The notes: generated from the sequence alone by a model not told the origin. Numbered from the stretch's first letter, positions 1 to 13,799 are shown. The stretch is DNA of 64,000 nt from Atopsyche davidsoni (GCA_022113835.1 JAILWY010000018.1:18809501-18873500); one strand, 5' to 3'. Program-made: numbers and translations.

Positions 1-492
1 AAATAGAAGCGAGACATTTCATTAAAAGTTCCCGCTGTCTCAATACTATAAGAAACAATGTGAATGCTAAAACCCTTTTCAATCGTCAGTTAGGCGGGAA
101 GGGTGAAGCTTTAGATAATTTTTTTTGTCTTTATGCTTAGAAATGATAGAGGGTAGGTGGTACATTTGTTGTAAAATGTTTTAAATACTAGCAAGCCTTG
201 AAATGTCTGGTCAGAATTATCAATGGTAACCTTCATTCCAATCCGGATTTTTTTGTGATAATATATATGTAATAATATGCTTTTGAATAATAATTTACTA
301 TTTTATATACAGTAAAACATCCATTTATAGGTAGGCACTTTGTAAGTTTCTACATAACATTTAGATATTTAGGTACAAAAAAAATAACAAGTCGTGATTT
401 TTTAATGGCATTAAACCTAAGACCACTGCAATGTGTGTCTATGGTGAAAATATTTAAAAATATAGTTTTATAACTATAACATGGATAATATA
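1..492. other. Sequence downstream of the cuticular protein gene
   Basis: AT-rich sequence after the stop codon of the minus-strand cuticle gene. Its upper part must hold that gene's 3' untranslated region. I see no clear AATAAA on the minus strand and no other gene or recognisable repeat. Confidence 0.4.
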
Positions 493-964
493 TTAAACTT
501 TTCCAAATGAACCTTCCGCATGAAATCCGTGGTGTGGGTGGGCATCGTAGTTGACTACTTGAAGTTTACCTTCCTTGTCATAGTAACCGTAGTGTCCCTT
601 TACGTGACCTTCCTTATTTCTCTCTTCGTAGCGAAACTGACGATTTTTCCTAAAATCATAGTATTATAAATTAAAACACAAATAATTATATTTGCAAAAT
701 GAGATAATATTTTAAATATTGTACTCATAAAATTTATGTTGTAATGATTTTTAGTATAAAATACTAAAAAGATGTCAGTTGATTCAATACAATTACAGCA
801 TTTCAATATGACTTACCCCTTTCCAGTATCAAAGCCAAATTTGTAGCTGTGCGGCCCTTGCTGTCCATGCATTTGGAATTCTGTCCGATCTCCGTCACCT
901 CCGTGGCCTACGTCTCCCAGTCCAACTCCAGCGGAGTGATGTGCCGGAGAAGCGAAGCTAATTG
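493..964 (-). CDS. R&R chitin-binding domain exons of the cuticular protein
   Basis: Two exons (964-817 and 649-493) separated by a 167-bp intron carry the whole chitin-binding domain. The upstream exon uses acceptor TTCATAG before CAATTAGC and ends GGAAAGG-G before GTAAGT; the second acceptor is ATTTTAG before GAAAAATC. Splicing inside the Gly codon keeps frame. Aromatic residues in the Y-F-F and Y-Y-Y clusters fit the beta-sandwich chitin-binding face of the family. Confidence 0.88.
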
Positions 965-3900
965 CTATGAATTGTAAACATGATTAAAATGTATATTTTT
1001 GTGTGTTTTGTTTTATTTCATTGATTACAGTTTTGAGGAAACAAAACACCTAGGAAATATTCATAACCAATTACTTTTTAAATGATATTTTTCACCATAC
1101 TACTTTCTATTTCTTGGATAATTATTATAAACATATTGAGTATTATTTTTAATACAAGATCTGATTATCATTTAAATAAAAAAACATAAAAATTACCTTC
1201 TCCATGACGGTAATTGTTAAATCCTGTTTCGGAAGCCACTGGTTCATTCTTCGCAATAGAAGCTCGAAGGATTGTTGCATCAATATGTTGTTGCTATAAC
1301 AAATATAATAAATAAAATAAATTATTGAGCATGACCTTTATATTATTAAAATAAACTTTTTAGAATTTTTATTTATATTTTTTCCCAATCGAAAGTCAAA
1401 GAAATGAGTATTCATATTAAATAATTAAGATATTACACACCTGTTTTTTTAACTCATTTTCTTTTTTAAACTGAATTTTCTTTTGCGAATCTTCAAATTT
1501 TCTTCTCTGTTTTTCTTGAGCTATGTTCCTCAGATAGCTATCTAAAGTGCCTTCATCCTCAAACTGTTCATTATTTGGCTTGTGAATAAGTTTTTGTGGT
1601 TTAACAGGGCCCTTTTTAAATTTACCACCTTCAACCTTCTTATCACCAACAAATTCAATAACTGGAATGTCTTTTCCGGCCTTTTTTGGTGCAGATTTAT
1701 CAGAATTAGGGCTATACTTTTTGGGAAACTGTCCAGTTGGGTTACTCAAGGGCTTGATGGATTCTGATTTGGGGTTTTCCAATGATTGCGAAATTATTTT
1801 ATATGGAGTTTCTTTAGCTTCTTGTGGATTTTTTTCAGTGTAATAAACACCAGCAGGGGGACCAAAGTACTGACGAATATTTGGATTGAATTGATTATTG
1901 TAAGGTCCAAAATGAGGAGTTTGTAATTCTGAAGACGGAATAGAAGGATAAGTAAAGTTCTGAACTGGATTATCCGGTAAAGGAAGATCTAATTGCTTAG
2001 AAACAGGATTCAATGGTATATATGCTTGTACAAGGGGAGATTGGTGACTGTATTTTGGTTTGAGATTCACCAAATACACGGGCTGTGGGGGAGACGCAGG
2101 AGGGGAGCCATGGTTGTTTGGCATGAATTTACTAAGTGGTTGCGGTTGAAATATGGGAAAACCTTGTATGTTGTCAGTGAAGCTCTTGTGCGATACATAA
2201 GTATCTGGAGCATTAGCACTAGGAGCCTGGAGTATCAGCGATGGAATGGGAGATTCGAAGCTTTCAGATGTTTTAGTTTCTTCATTAGACTGTTTGAGTG
2301 GGTTGCCATTGTATTTGTGAGGTAAGTAGCTCGGTGCATCTTCACCAGTTGGATTTTCTCTGAATAAAGGTGCTTGCAGAATTTTGGAAATTTGTTCATA
2401 GTTATAATCTTGGTTTCCTTGATCAGGAGCTTGTTGAGAGCATATTTGTTGTGCTAACAATGAAGTTACACACAAAAATGTCTGAAAAAAAATATAATGG
2501 CAATCATTATTAACCGAAGTAGACACATAAATTTACCAAAAATATTAATGCATCTATAATTTTTTTGCTGTAAATAAACTAGTTACTTGGGTATCTACAC
2601 AATTACCCTACAAAAAAAACAATAATAAAATACCATCCAATAACGCAACTACAGTTTAATTTTTGCGGTCGTGTGGTTTACGGCGTCTTAAATTTAAATT
2701 TAAATTAAATCATTTAATTTAGTGGTATACATTATAATTGGCCGTTTAAGAATCCAAATTACAAGATAGGTAGATACCATTTTTGATTGCTAATTTTTTC
2801 GATAGATTTGTCGTTAATCACTTCTTTTCAAAACTTCACAAGAAAGCCGAATTTAATTGAGTCAAATGTCTATTAATATTAGACCCATAAAAAATATATT
2901 AGAGGTGAAAGAGATGAAATTAAAATGATTTGTAATTGTATTTATATTTACTAACAAATATGCAGTCTGTACTTTTATTATATCCAGTTAGAGATATACG
3001 CACGGAGGGGCTATCTTATATTTTCTTAGACTTAATATTAAAAAGAATGGTTAAATACTCGATGTAATACGGATATGAATTGTGGGTAATACAAACGATA
3101 TAAAATTGCTCTAGCTCACAGGTAACAATAATATTTAATTTAAAATAACCAAGTGATTTTAGTGGTTAGAACTTTCTCTCCCGGTGCGGACCTTCAAGCC
3201 GGACGCTGTCCCCGACCGGCGTTTATGCACTCGACCAGGTAATTACACGGTTGTATTGTTACCGTTCTTGGGTAATTCATAAGTAAATAAATCTATTGCG
3301 AAATCGAAAAATAAAACATGAGATTTGTCGTATTACGTATCGATTATTTGAGTGAAAGGAAAAGTATTTCTCTTGGCGAGGCAGTGTTTTTGCTTGGAAC
3401 TCAGCCGAAGTGTCTGGTGCAGTGGAAAAGAGAGGGAGGGGATCCGTGAGTTTGAAAATATCAGTGACGTGCTGTCGATTGAATTTATACTATAATGCGT
3501 CTTTAATAAAAAAATATATACTAATTAACTAAAGTACAAGTAATTTTAAAACAGAAGCTGCCTACACGCGTATTTGATAACCGAACGGTGATTTGCCTCT
3601 AGCGTCCCTTTAACCTGCCTGTTTTTGAAATAATACCTTCTGCCCTGTGGTGTGTCGCATTTGAAGCCTTGATTATAAGATCAGTGTTTTTGTTATTGTT
3701 ACCGATTTAATAGATTGGCAAATGTGGAAAAAACAATTGATTGCAGCATGTTGTTTAGAAACTTCCTTGGCATTGTACACGCCCAGCTATATTATATAGG
3801 TACATCATGCAATCGAGAATTGTACTGTGCGAGTACAATTGATCGATCATTGGTATAAAAATGTTATTTCCTTAGTTTTACATTTTTACTCGTATTATGG

Positions 3901-5007
3901 CAATCTAAATCATACGTTTATATAATCATTCATATCCTTTCTGATGTAGGCTTTCTGTTCTTTCCCTTTCCGTTTGCGGTCAACTACTCATGTGGAAAAT
4001 ATTAATTTTACATACCATCAAAAGAAAACCAAGAAAGACAGTAAACAGTAAACTCGCAACAGGTACACGATTTGATTTTTTTTTTGTTTAGTTAATATTT
4101 TATTTAATTTATGAGAATACACACTAGTTAAAACAAAAATATATTCTACTGACATTGTGTGCAATTCGTATTCCTAAAGTAACATTTTTTTATAATATTA
4201 ATTTTGTATTTTACTATAAAGTATCCAATACGATAGAAAGACTCTTAGTGGATCGATTATTTGTAGGTTTTAAACTTACCTTTAAAAAATAAAAGTAAAG
4301 ACTGTCACTTTCGTTGATGCGACATTTTAAACGCGATGATAAGGTCAATTTCACACGCAAGGTGTTATCAACAATTTAACAAAATTCTAAAACGCTAACA
4401 ACAATTTTTTAAAATTAATATATTAATAAATCGTAGATTATTTCGTATGGATTTCACTGAACTGCATGCCTTGCCGTGCTTGTTTTTACTTGATGCCGCC
4501 ACTTATCATAAACATGAGGTAAATTATATCAACAGAAATATTTATATTCAAGAGGTGATTTTTCGCTCATAAAATAAATATTATCATGCATTATTAAATC
4601 AATGTATAATATTAACCATATATTGTTTTAAATTTTAAAAAAAAATTGCACGTGTCGTGCAAGCAATAACACAATTATGCATTGACATTTTAGATTATTT
4701 TATACTTTATAAATTTAATAAAGAAGAACCCGGGGACCAACTACACTATTTTCTCCTTAGAAAACTATGAACACTGGCACAGCATGCGTATGTGCTCAGT
4801 GAAATCGCCTACTTCCTGTGAGGAGAGGCACTTGATGAAGAAGATGTTTTATTGTTATTTCGGCATTGGAGATACACTTTTACAGAACTTTGATTGTGCG
4901 GAAAAGGTTCGACGCCACTCGAAGCGCAAAGAGAAACACAGAGTCGCGGAATCCGAGCAAAGTACTCGCGGCGGGTATCGACTTACCAGCTTTCCCAACG
5001 ACGTCAT
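493..5007 (-). CDS. R&R-type cuticular (resilin-like) protein, five coding exons
   Basis: Predicted secreted structural protein of cuticle that binds chitin through an R&R (chitin_bind_4) domain. Coding exons on the minus strand: 5007-4987, 2481-1441, 1293-1197, 964-817 and 649-493 (stop TAA at 495-493). Introns are GT-AG and all phases join, giving 487 residues. The N-terminus MTSLGKLTFLCVTSLLA is a signal peptide split by intron 1. Residues about 18-350 are low-complexity, rich in Pro, Asn, Gln and Ser (repeated LQAP, PLSNP), as in resilin-like linkers. The R&R domain is about 427-480, starting SYKFGFDTGKG, with YEERN, GHYGYYD, LQVVNYDA and a terminal GFHAEGSFG. The family is certain; I cannot name the orthologue. 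The least supported part is the 21-nt first exon, chosen because its donor, its phase 0 and the signal peptide all fit. Confidence 0.85.
3550..3612 (+). repeat. Foldback repeat family, single arm
   Basis: The run contains GCTGCCTACACGCGTATTTG, then ATAACCGAACGGTGATT and AGCGTCCC. It matches the left arm of the foldback family seen more than 20 times in this window. The right arm is absent, so this is a fragment. Confidence 0.6.
4732..4862 (+). mobile_element. LINE-related 3' end fragment
   Basis: The order is CCCGGGGACCAACTACACTA, TTTTCTCCTTAGAAAACTAT, then a degenerate GAGGAGAGGCAC and a GATGAAGAAGAT tail. The same order recurs at 24300-24440 and, reversed, at 57410-57545. In two other copies the equivalent stretch encodes the C-terminus of a LINE reverse transcriptase, so I read it as a truncated LINE or a SINE sharing that tail. 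Confidence 0.5.
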
Positions 5008-5335
5008 TTTTCCGTCGAGCCACAACAAACAACACTTTTCCTCTCTCTTTCGGGTCCGGTATCCGGGGACGGCGGAGGCGACTGACTGCGCGGATGCGGT
5101 CTGCTCTGTGGACCGTGGACCGTGGATCGTGGACGCTCGTCGGGCCGGAGCGGAGCTGTGCGGCTGAGAGACGACGAGTCGCGCCTTGCAGTGCCGGCCG
5201 AGCCGCTGCCGAGCGCATTTATAAGCAAGGCCCCACCCCCACCCTGCCCCTCCATCCCTGGCCACCGAGACGCCGGAAAACTGACTCCCGTGGACGCAGC
5301 TCCTGTCCCCATCAGCTTCCAAACTAATCCTTCTT
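5008..5335 (-). promoter_or_regulatory. CpG-rich promoter and 5' UTR of the cuticular protein gene
   Basis: A GC- and CpG-rich island lies directly upstream of the proposed first coding exon. On the minus strand CTTATAAATGCGC (TATA box near 5217-5225) is followed about 30 bases later by GGCACTGCAAGG, a plausible start region, leaving roughly 180 bases of 5' UTR. Many overlapping open frames on both strands here reflect high GC, not coding. Confidence 0.55.
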
Positions 5336-5384
5336 AAACTTCCCGCATGGTTCATTATTGATAAAAAAATAAAACTTCTTCTTG

Positions 5385-5475
5385 GGGTGCCTTTCCTCAA
5401 AGGAAGTTGGCATTGAGCATATACGTATGCTGAGCCAGTGCTCATGGTTTTATAAGAGTGTGAAGTGATTGAAGT
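5385..5475 (-). mobile_element. LINE 3' end fragment
   Basis: Read on the plus strand, GGTGCCTTTCCTCAAAGGAA precedes a block with CATATACGTATGCTGAGCCA. This is the reverse complement of the LINE tail encoding MVxNLLRG-like residues in better copies (34007-34290). Only the last part remains. Confidence 0.5.
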
Positions 5476-6330
5476 GTTATTGTAGTCTCCGATGTCGCAG
5501 GATTCATGTATGGTTGGAAATCAGAAGGCAGGCGAAATAATTTGCGTATTCGTAATTTATTCAATATAACTACACTGGATAGAAATGTACGTGGTTACTG
5601 CTTCGATGCTGCGAGGTCTCTCTGGAGAGGCGTCTATAGAGTCCCGACGCATTCGGAAGAATCCCACGTCTCGGGGGGTGTTTTATTACGAGGAAGATTC
5701 ATACGAAATGCTATCGCGGTTTCACTGACCGCTTATCGTGGATCGAATGGCACATTCCAATGGGCCATAAGACACGTGTTCCGATGTACTCGTAGGTACT
5801 AACCCCTACATGGGTTTCCGGGTCCTTCTACTCCTTCTAAACATAAAACAAAAATAAAAACCTAAACGAAGCATCGTCCTTGCGGAGAAGATCTCCGCGG
5901 GCATTTCATCAACATATGCTGCGTTCCTGTGAAGGACGAAGAGGCAGCATATCACACGTTACATATTACTCTTCTGTCTTCATGCTTCCTATAAGGGGGT
6001 AAGGCATGAAGACGTAGTCACGGTGGGAGTCCACTCCAGCTCCAGAAATCTGCGACTGCGTCCCAGGCTGTTCTACTTGCCAATATAGACATGATGAGAT
6101 CTTGCGTCGTCCAGCCCTCCAGAATGATTCATTTATGAAATTTGAAATGAAAATGATTTATGAAACGCTGCAAACATAACCTAACCACATATTCCCATGG
6201 CTTCCAAAAATTTTCTAGGGGTGGACAAACTTTTTATCACTACGGGCGACCTGTTTTAATGATAAGAGAGAATAATGATTTCCTCAAAGTAATTAGTTTA
6301 TGTGGGACGGGTATCAGAACGGCGGGCTGA
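5476..6330. repeat. Unclassified moderately GC-rich repeat-like block
   Basis: Two stretches (5580-5830 and 5870-6120) have higher GC than their surroundings and end abruptly in AT-rich DNA. An open frame on the plus strand (5506-5802) has no recognisable motif. I assume old mobile-element sequence but cannot name it; no host gene is supported. Confidence 0.25.
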
Positions 6331-6999
6331 AGGCGAAATACAAATATTATCTCACAAAAATATAACATTAGATAGATTCATTAATTTGTTTCAAAAATTA
6401 AATAATATTATTTTAGTGGTTTGATGTAATTTCATGGTATGAAATCGGTATATAAAGTGGAACTTTTGGATCTGTAAAACTGTGCTGCCGTTGGTTTTAG
6501 GCAGTTTAATTAATATAATAATTTGAAAATTGTTTAATGTTGTCAGTTAGTAAAAAAGGCGTAATAAAACCAAAAACTTGCATTTAATATAATACCTTAG
6601 TAAATGTTGGAAAATTTTGTGGAAGTGTGCAGATGCATTGGCAATAATAAAAAATATATATATAACACTATTTGTGTCGTTACCAATAATCATGTTTTTG
6701 ATTTATATGTTTGCAACCTATATTTATTTTATTTTATTTTTATAAGTAAAGTATTCCGTAACCAATGTGATTTTTTTTCGAAAACTGTCCCGTGTGAGTT
6801 TTTTTGTGAGTTTGACAAGAAGTCCATTAATGACCGTTTTTTCAATGAAAGGAAAAAAATCAAGCAGGTATCTGCGAAGGCCTTACATGTAATACTATAT
6901 TTCGTCTAAGGTAAAGGTAGACACGCTATTTAGAAAGGTTGCAAATATTATGTTTACGAGTTGTTACAGTAAAATAATACCATGGCTGGATAAACATTT

Positions 7000-7240
7000 A
7001 TTTCGTAATTCAGGACAATGTACGATAGGCTAGCCAAGAATATTTTATACAAGTCTTAACGCAATCCAAGATCAAAGGAAAACACCATCGTTTTGTCAGG
7101 GAGGCGATTGAAATTGACTCCCTGACTTCATCAACAGAGATAAAACTTGGTGCATCTCGAAGTGGTGACAAGCATGACATGACTAACATTAAAATCCCTG
7201 AAGATGGTTGCAGTACCATGACCAAAATGTCGGAAGATAC
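7000..7240 (+). mobile_element. Possible Penelope-like element C-terminal remnant
   Basis: A broken plus-strand reading includes FVREAIEIDSLTSSTEI, resembling the R-EAIEI segment that closes the endonuclease region of Penelope-like retroelements. Frames shift on both sides. Penelope-like terminal motifs elsewhere in the window make this plausible, but the match is short. Confidence 0.3.
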
Positions 7241-8409
7241 AAACCACTACGCAGAATAGCGCCCAAGAAAATCTAATATCATTTGAAGGTATTATATGTT
7301 AATAATTTTTTTGATTTGATTCGAGTGTATTAGAAAGCGGCAAGTATAAACAATCTGCTTGTATTAAACTCAAATTCATAGCATGCACTTTTAATAATGA
7401 AAATATATTTAAAGGTAAATAAATATGAATTTGGAGAGCCAGTAGGTCAATTCTAGATAACGCCATTTTGCTTATTTCAATATTTTTTACACTTAATAAA
7501 TATTTTCCAACTTTCGACGCATTAATACTTTTATCATCTAAGCATCTAGAGCCCAAAAATTAGGGAGTTATCGGTCGCTAATGTTGTTCCGTGTGTAGGC
7601 CGCTCTAGGCACAGGTAAGTAGATTTGTACCTGTAAAATTATTAAACGTGACATAACGCGTAATGCGTAATAAATAATTTACCGTGAAATCTATTTTAAA
7701 AAAACAAACAAACAACCGCACTTATACTGAGTAATATGTAATGCAATATCTATGACAATTCTGAAATCTATAATAGTAGCACTTACTTAACACCTATCAT
7801 AAAATAATAGAATAATTTCTTATCTTTCGTTTTTATAGGAGCCTGGTGAAAAATTTGCTTGAAATTTATTGTGTAAGTAATAGAATAAAAATAACCACAA
7901 ATAAATTATTTATATTAAATGCACCTTCACGCTTTTACACTTTATTTTTCTAACAAACAAGTAAAATATTACCAAAAGGTTTTACATATTTATTTTATAA
8001 TATAATGTTTAAATAAAGTCAATAAATAACTGATATAACAATAAAAAATCCAATTGATTTTATATTAGGTTAGAAAAAGTTTTTAAGAAAATATTATTGT
8101 GCACTAAATTCATTGCTATGTTATAAAACATTTAAGTTTTTTTATTTAGTTGGAATTGTTGCTTTTTAAGTATTTTATTGAAAAGTTTTGTGATTTATAA
8201 ATTATAACACTAATTATGACTATTGTGATTTAGTCTTCAGGTTCATTGTCACGGTAAAAAATCAAACTCTGCTTCCGCGACGTTGTTTGGCTCTCAAAAT
8301 GAATTCTTGCTTATATTCCAAGCAAACGTGAAACTGTCTGATAAAATAAGAATATTTTTATGTATATAAAAAAAAGTGTTTTTGCAGAGTTGCCTGAATT
8401 TTCGATTCT

Positions 8410-8520
8410 GCTTGAAAATGCCAACCTAGCATGTTGGCGAAACTAACCAAAAAAATAAAAAAGTTAGAACGACACGAAACATTTTTTAACTAATGGGAAT
8501 TCCAACAAGTATTTCGGTCA
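8410..8520 (+). repeat. Penelope-like terminal motif
   Basis: AATGCCAACCTAGCATGTTG leads into GGCGAAACTAACC, followed by GGAATTCCAACAAGTATTTC. The GCCAAC/GTTGGC stem, GAAAC and the trailing GGAATTCCA block are shared with copies near 19.8 kb. Confidence 0.5.
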
Positions 8521-10116
8521 AAAAGGCAGTTTTCTAATTTTATAGACATATACGTACTGCAGTGTTAATCAACGAGGATTGATTGACCAATTTATGCGAT
8601 TGTGAAATGCTTTTGTCATGATATTGAAAATTCAGACCTCATTATTATTCACGTCCTCGACCGCCACCATGATGGAGGTTCTGCGTGTCAGGTTCTTAGA
8701 TTTATCTTCATAGCTATGCTAGTTTTTATTCACTTCCTTTAACAGGGCTGAGCGCAACTGTACTTCGATTATACATAATAATCAGTTATTACAGATTTTG
8801 AATCACTTCCTAGTGAGAATATAAAATCATCTCCATTATGCACTGAGCTTTGGTTTCATTCAGATTTTAAAAGTTAATAATAGTCGTATCAAAGTCGAAT
8901 TTGAAAGCTTCAATATTGAATTACATTTTCACGCTTAGTTATATCTTTTACTGTGTAAGTGAGAAGATATATTCCTACATTAGCAAGCGAATTGTTTTCT
9001 GTGAATTGAACAGTCTCGCCTCTCTCCAAAGTCGTCACGGTTGACTAAACGAAGCCTACCTGATATAAACTTTTGAAATGAATTAATTTTTACTTCACTC
9101 GTTTCTTTTTTTTTATGTCGTGATCACAAAACAATTAAAAAAAATCAGTGGACACTGGCGGGACACAATTATTTTATTAAATTGTTAAGCTGTAACCACT
9201 TACCCAATAACACGTTATATATTACAGTTGGTGCATTTTTTTCTGAAAAGGTTTTTTTTATCTACTTTCATGTATCTTTTGTGCTTATTTAATTCATCTG
9301 TGGCTTTTATGTGCGAGTGCTCTTGCTAGGTATCCACAACTCATATTTATAATATATATAATGTATGGAAATAATAGATAGTTGTATTCACTAAGTCTCT
9401 ATTCGTATTACGTATATAAATACTTTGTTCAGATAGTTTTATAAATTTTATTTTGCAAACTTGTTGAGAGAAAGCACTAAAAAAATAAGGATATTCACAT
9501 TATCAAGCAAATATGTGTAAGTCATTTATTAATATACACAGACCGGCTATAAAATATTTATTTATATTCAATGTAGAACTATTTCAATTAAAATGTGTTA
9601 TTATTTATAATATAGAAACAATGAATGGATGTATTTATTTGAATGCTTTTTATATTAATATTTAAATTTTATAGCTGGTTTACGAATAAATATCTTTCGC
9701 TTTGTTTTACACACGATTTTATTATATAAATCGATATATGTCATTATACAAAACAAACCATTTTCGGATGTTCTACAGCACCAGCTATTAGGTGTTTATT
9801 TGTGTTTCTGTAGACAATAGTGGGTAAATACAATAATTTTGTTATGTCACGTACGTAAAGCTTGTACAGTATATTTAGAATGAAAAGTCAGGTCATTGTT
9901 TTCTCGTGTTGAACGCAAGTGTGTTTCTACTTGCAGCTCTCGGCACTCGTGTACTCGGTGTCGTGTTTTTTCTGTATTTTTTTTTCTATTGCATAACCAA
10001 GAAATTTGTGAACAGCTAACTCTACTCTTGATATGATCTTTGAATATAAATATATTGTTAAAGACAAGCGTGTAGGCGGCCAACTGCTGAGTTTTAATAT
10101 ATATATACATGTTTTC

Positions 10117-10260
10117 TCACAGCCTTTTTCTTCATCGAGTGCCTCTGCTCAGAGAAGGTTGGGGACCATCTCATTGAGCATAAATGTATAGCTAAATTAG
10201 TGTTTAATTATGGTAAAATAGAGTAGTGGGTCCATGAGTTCTTCTCCCACAACCATCTGA
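10117..10260 (-). mobile_element. LINE 3' end fragment
   Basis: The plus strand reads TCTTCATCGAGTGCCTCTGC then CAGAGAAGGTTGGGGACCAT, CATTGAGCATAAATG and a closing GGGTCCATGAGTTCTTC. It is the same order as at 57410-57545, in the same orientation. Confidence 0.5.
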
Positions 10261-13200
10261 TTAAAAATGGTAGTTAGTGTTGACGATATTTGTGAGCGTC
10301 TTGAAAAACACTTTGCGAAAAGCGATTTTCTCTTTCTTCTTCGGGTATCTCTCACAGAATATATTTATATCCTGGGCTGTATCCCAATTAAACATTTTTT
10401 CTTCATGCGATGCCTCTTTCTTAATTTTTTTTCAATGTACAAAGCAGTATTTAATATATCTGAAAATATGGCCAAAATATCTATAAGTTATTTTTATCTG
10501 AATATATAAACACTTTTCTATCTGTCCTGTTTTGCCGGATTGAAAATGTTAGAAAATTATGTCGGTGAAATGTTTTTTGTTGAAATTTGCATAATACGAA
10601 CATTATTTTCTTTTTTGTTAGTTCTGTAAATCGAGTAAACATTTTAAAAGTGTATCAAACTGATTTTAGGCAAGCGGGAAACCCCAATAACTTGTCACGC
10701 TTGCGTAGATGATTAGCTACAACTTATTTTGAAAGAATTATACGTGATGAATATTTTACTACACCAATTGCTTAGGCAGATATATTATTTTTAAGTTGAC
10801 ATTGTTTTGAAAAAAAGGAAGTAGAGATTTTTTTAATAAAACAATGAAATGAGAAATTCAAGACTGTTTTGAAAAATGCTTGCGCAAAAACTGTCACAGT
10901 AAATAGACATTAAAGCTGCCTACACACAACGCTGATTATACAATAGCTTCGTATGTTTCGTTGCTAGCAACTTGCAACCGATTTGTACTAGCCAAGATCT
11001 CCCCTGTATTATATTTATTTTTTTATAGTTTTGCCTAAATAAATAACGCATAAGAAGAGTGCAGCTAATGTAGAGGAAGGATGTTGGGAGACAGAAATTC
11101 GTAGCTATTTTAATATTTTTACAGTTGAAAAACTTATAGTGTTACGAGAATTCCAAGTAGTAATAAACGTTTGCGGTTGTGTCCGATAATTATCAATGTC
11201 TTATTGTCAATAACGATTTTTCATACATTCTCTCCTCTTTTAATCAAGAAGTAATCGATACTTCTTAAAGAATTAAAAACTTAATTTCCTCAAAGAAAAT
11301 AATTACTCTGTTATGTGATGTTTGCTGTGTTTATTATGATTAGTAAATCTTTGTATCAATAATTTTTTTTCAAGCATAGCCTTCATTGATTCTTTAAAAT
11401 TAATATGTTAATAATAAGTGATTTAACTTTGAAACATAAAAAAACTATTATTGATAACTTGTGTTTTTTTTTTTAAATAAATAATAGTACATTAAAATTA
11501 TTGTATAATAGTATTATCTAATATTGTTTAATATGTATGTTTTTCCGCATGCTTGTCTGCGTGTTGCACATTGCACGTATTTGATTGAAAAATATTTTTT
11601 TATTCATGCATTATTTGAACCGTTTATCCATTTTATAATTAGTTTCGCTAGGAAATAATAATTTACTAATTTTCTACTGAAGGCCTACCGGTGGCGTGCA
11701 GTCCATGAAATTAAAAATGCACCACGTACTGTAATTACTTATACGAATCAATGCATTATTTTTGTAGATACCATAACAGGAATTGCATTGTTGGACATTT
11801 CATGAAGTTTTCACATCTTGCATTATATTGAAATAAATCAGATTTTTAAATTTAATGTTTACTTTCACACCACCGATAGACCATTGTTCACAATATTGTC
11901 ATACCGTGCAATGAAGCCACTGGCAGTACTAAAGACTCTCTAGTAATAACCAAATGCTTAGTTTTCGTAAATGGTACAACCCCAGAGTCTACCTCTCAGT
12001 GACATAATCCAAATCATATTTTTACTTATCACATCATACCACTGCTGTTTTTCTTATTTACATTTTCATTCTAGTCGATTGTGGAGACGCAAAATACTCA
12101 CCTGATCTTTTTGCTGATTCAGATCAGGAATTGCATTAATTCAATTGAGTATTTTGTACACGATTTTAATGCATTTATTAAAATATAATTTTATTTCATT
12201 ATTGTGAGCTTACTTTATACTTTTATTACAAAACCTCGACAAAAAAGTTTTAGTTTCAAATCAATAAATATCTCTTACTTTAATATTTACTTCAGTTATC
12301 AATTATGAAATAAACACAGGTATTATTTAAGTTAATTTATCTACTTTCATTTTATTTTCAAATTTTCATAGCTGTGCTATATTTTTATAAGGCCAATAAT
12401 AAAAACACAAAAACGTATTAACGTTAACGTGTTTTTGTTTGTTGTTTGGCAAACATTAGTACCAAATTTCAGATCCATTAATATATTTTATCAACTATTT
12501 ATTGTCTACGTATATTTAATAATTTGTAGATTTATATTTTTTTATATTAAAAACAAACAAGGTGCTATCCACACGATTAAAAACACGTTTTACTACACTG
12601 ACCCGCGTCATTTATAATTTTAATTTCACTACGTTTAACAGTAAATATATCTTATAACTGAAGCTTTGGTTCAGTAAAAACTGGTGCAATATCAAAGAGA
12701 GTTTATTTTACAGTATCCACGTCGTAATATACCCAAAAAATATATAAATCCAACGACGTTAAAACATTTTTCGGAATGTAATTACTCCTCAAGACTCGCT
12801 TCCTTGTATAAGGCAATAGATACCTTGTAGTTTCGGATTGCAGCAAGTTTTTTTTTTGTTATTAGTTTTGGTGTTGCTCGATTTACCATTCAAAGCAATG
12901 TGGCGATTGAAGTGATCTTAGTGGTGAATAAGGTGGTATGAGCAAACACTTAACCAGCATCCGAAAAATCTTAATTTAAGCATATAATTCTGTACGCAAT
13001 TTGATCGACTATTGATAATTAATTTCTTGTTAAGAAAGAGTGACTGTTTACTTTTATAATTGCAGTAGAAATTATATAGTTAGTGGTACTTATTCTTCCC
13101 AAGAGAATAACCCGTCTTTAACTTATTATCTGCAATATCTCATTTGTATAAAAAAAAATTTGAGGTGGGATGGTATTTAAAAATGTTTTGTTTATATCAA

Positions 13201-13799
13201 AGTAAACTTACGTACTTTCATAATTGTGAAAGTAGTCTAAGATTTCACAGAATTTCGTGTATGTATATAAACAGCAAATACTTTAAACAGTGTTATTATA
13301 AATTTTATAGTTTTTCAGAGTATAAAATAATTTTCAGGTTCAAGTATGAAGGTAAATACGATATTCACATCAGTCAATTACCACATGGGTAATGGACACT
13401 TCTTGCATCGTTTATTTTTTCAGTCACGATTACCACGTAAGATGTAAATATATCATGATTGTTGTAATGATAGAAAATTATACCCACACGTGCTTCTTGA
13501 TGTTTTCCGGAGCCGACTGATAACTGCGCATCTTCATATATATATATTTTTTTAATATTCAAACATGTTTAATATATATGTACTATATATATATATAATA
13601 TTACTACCACGAAAACTATAGTAGTCACCAAAATCTAAGTGACCAATTTTATAATGTGGTTTACGACTCTTACTAAATAATATTGATATAATTATATTTT
13701 ACGACTCGGTGACTTTTCAAAATAATAGGGACCGTTTCTCTTGTAGGCGTATACAAATATTTACTTTAGTTTCACGTTCTATACTAAATGAAAAAACTT

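Larger units (their letters stand above)
2482..4986 (-). other. Intron 1 of the cuticular protein gene
   Basis: This 2.5-kb intron separates the 7-codon first exon from the main exon. The donor is CTG before GTAAGTCG and the acceptor is TTTTTTTTCAG. It holds a GC-richer stretch at 3170-3240 (possible tRNA-derived SINE, not resolved), a half-copy of the foldback repeat at 3550-3612 and a LINE 3' end at about 4732-4860. The rest is AT-rich without recognisable content. Confidence 0.6.

Noticed and set aside
3160..3245. Possible SINE with TAGTGGTTAGAAC A box
   Set aside because: No convincing B box follows, so it was left as part of the intron description.
4855..5445. Overlapping open frames on both strands (up to 196 codons) at 4.86-5.45 kb
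   Set aside because: They follow from high GC in the promoter island, show no family resemblance, and conflict with the TATA box, donor and first exon of the cuticle gene.
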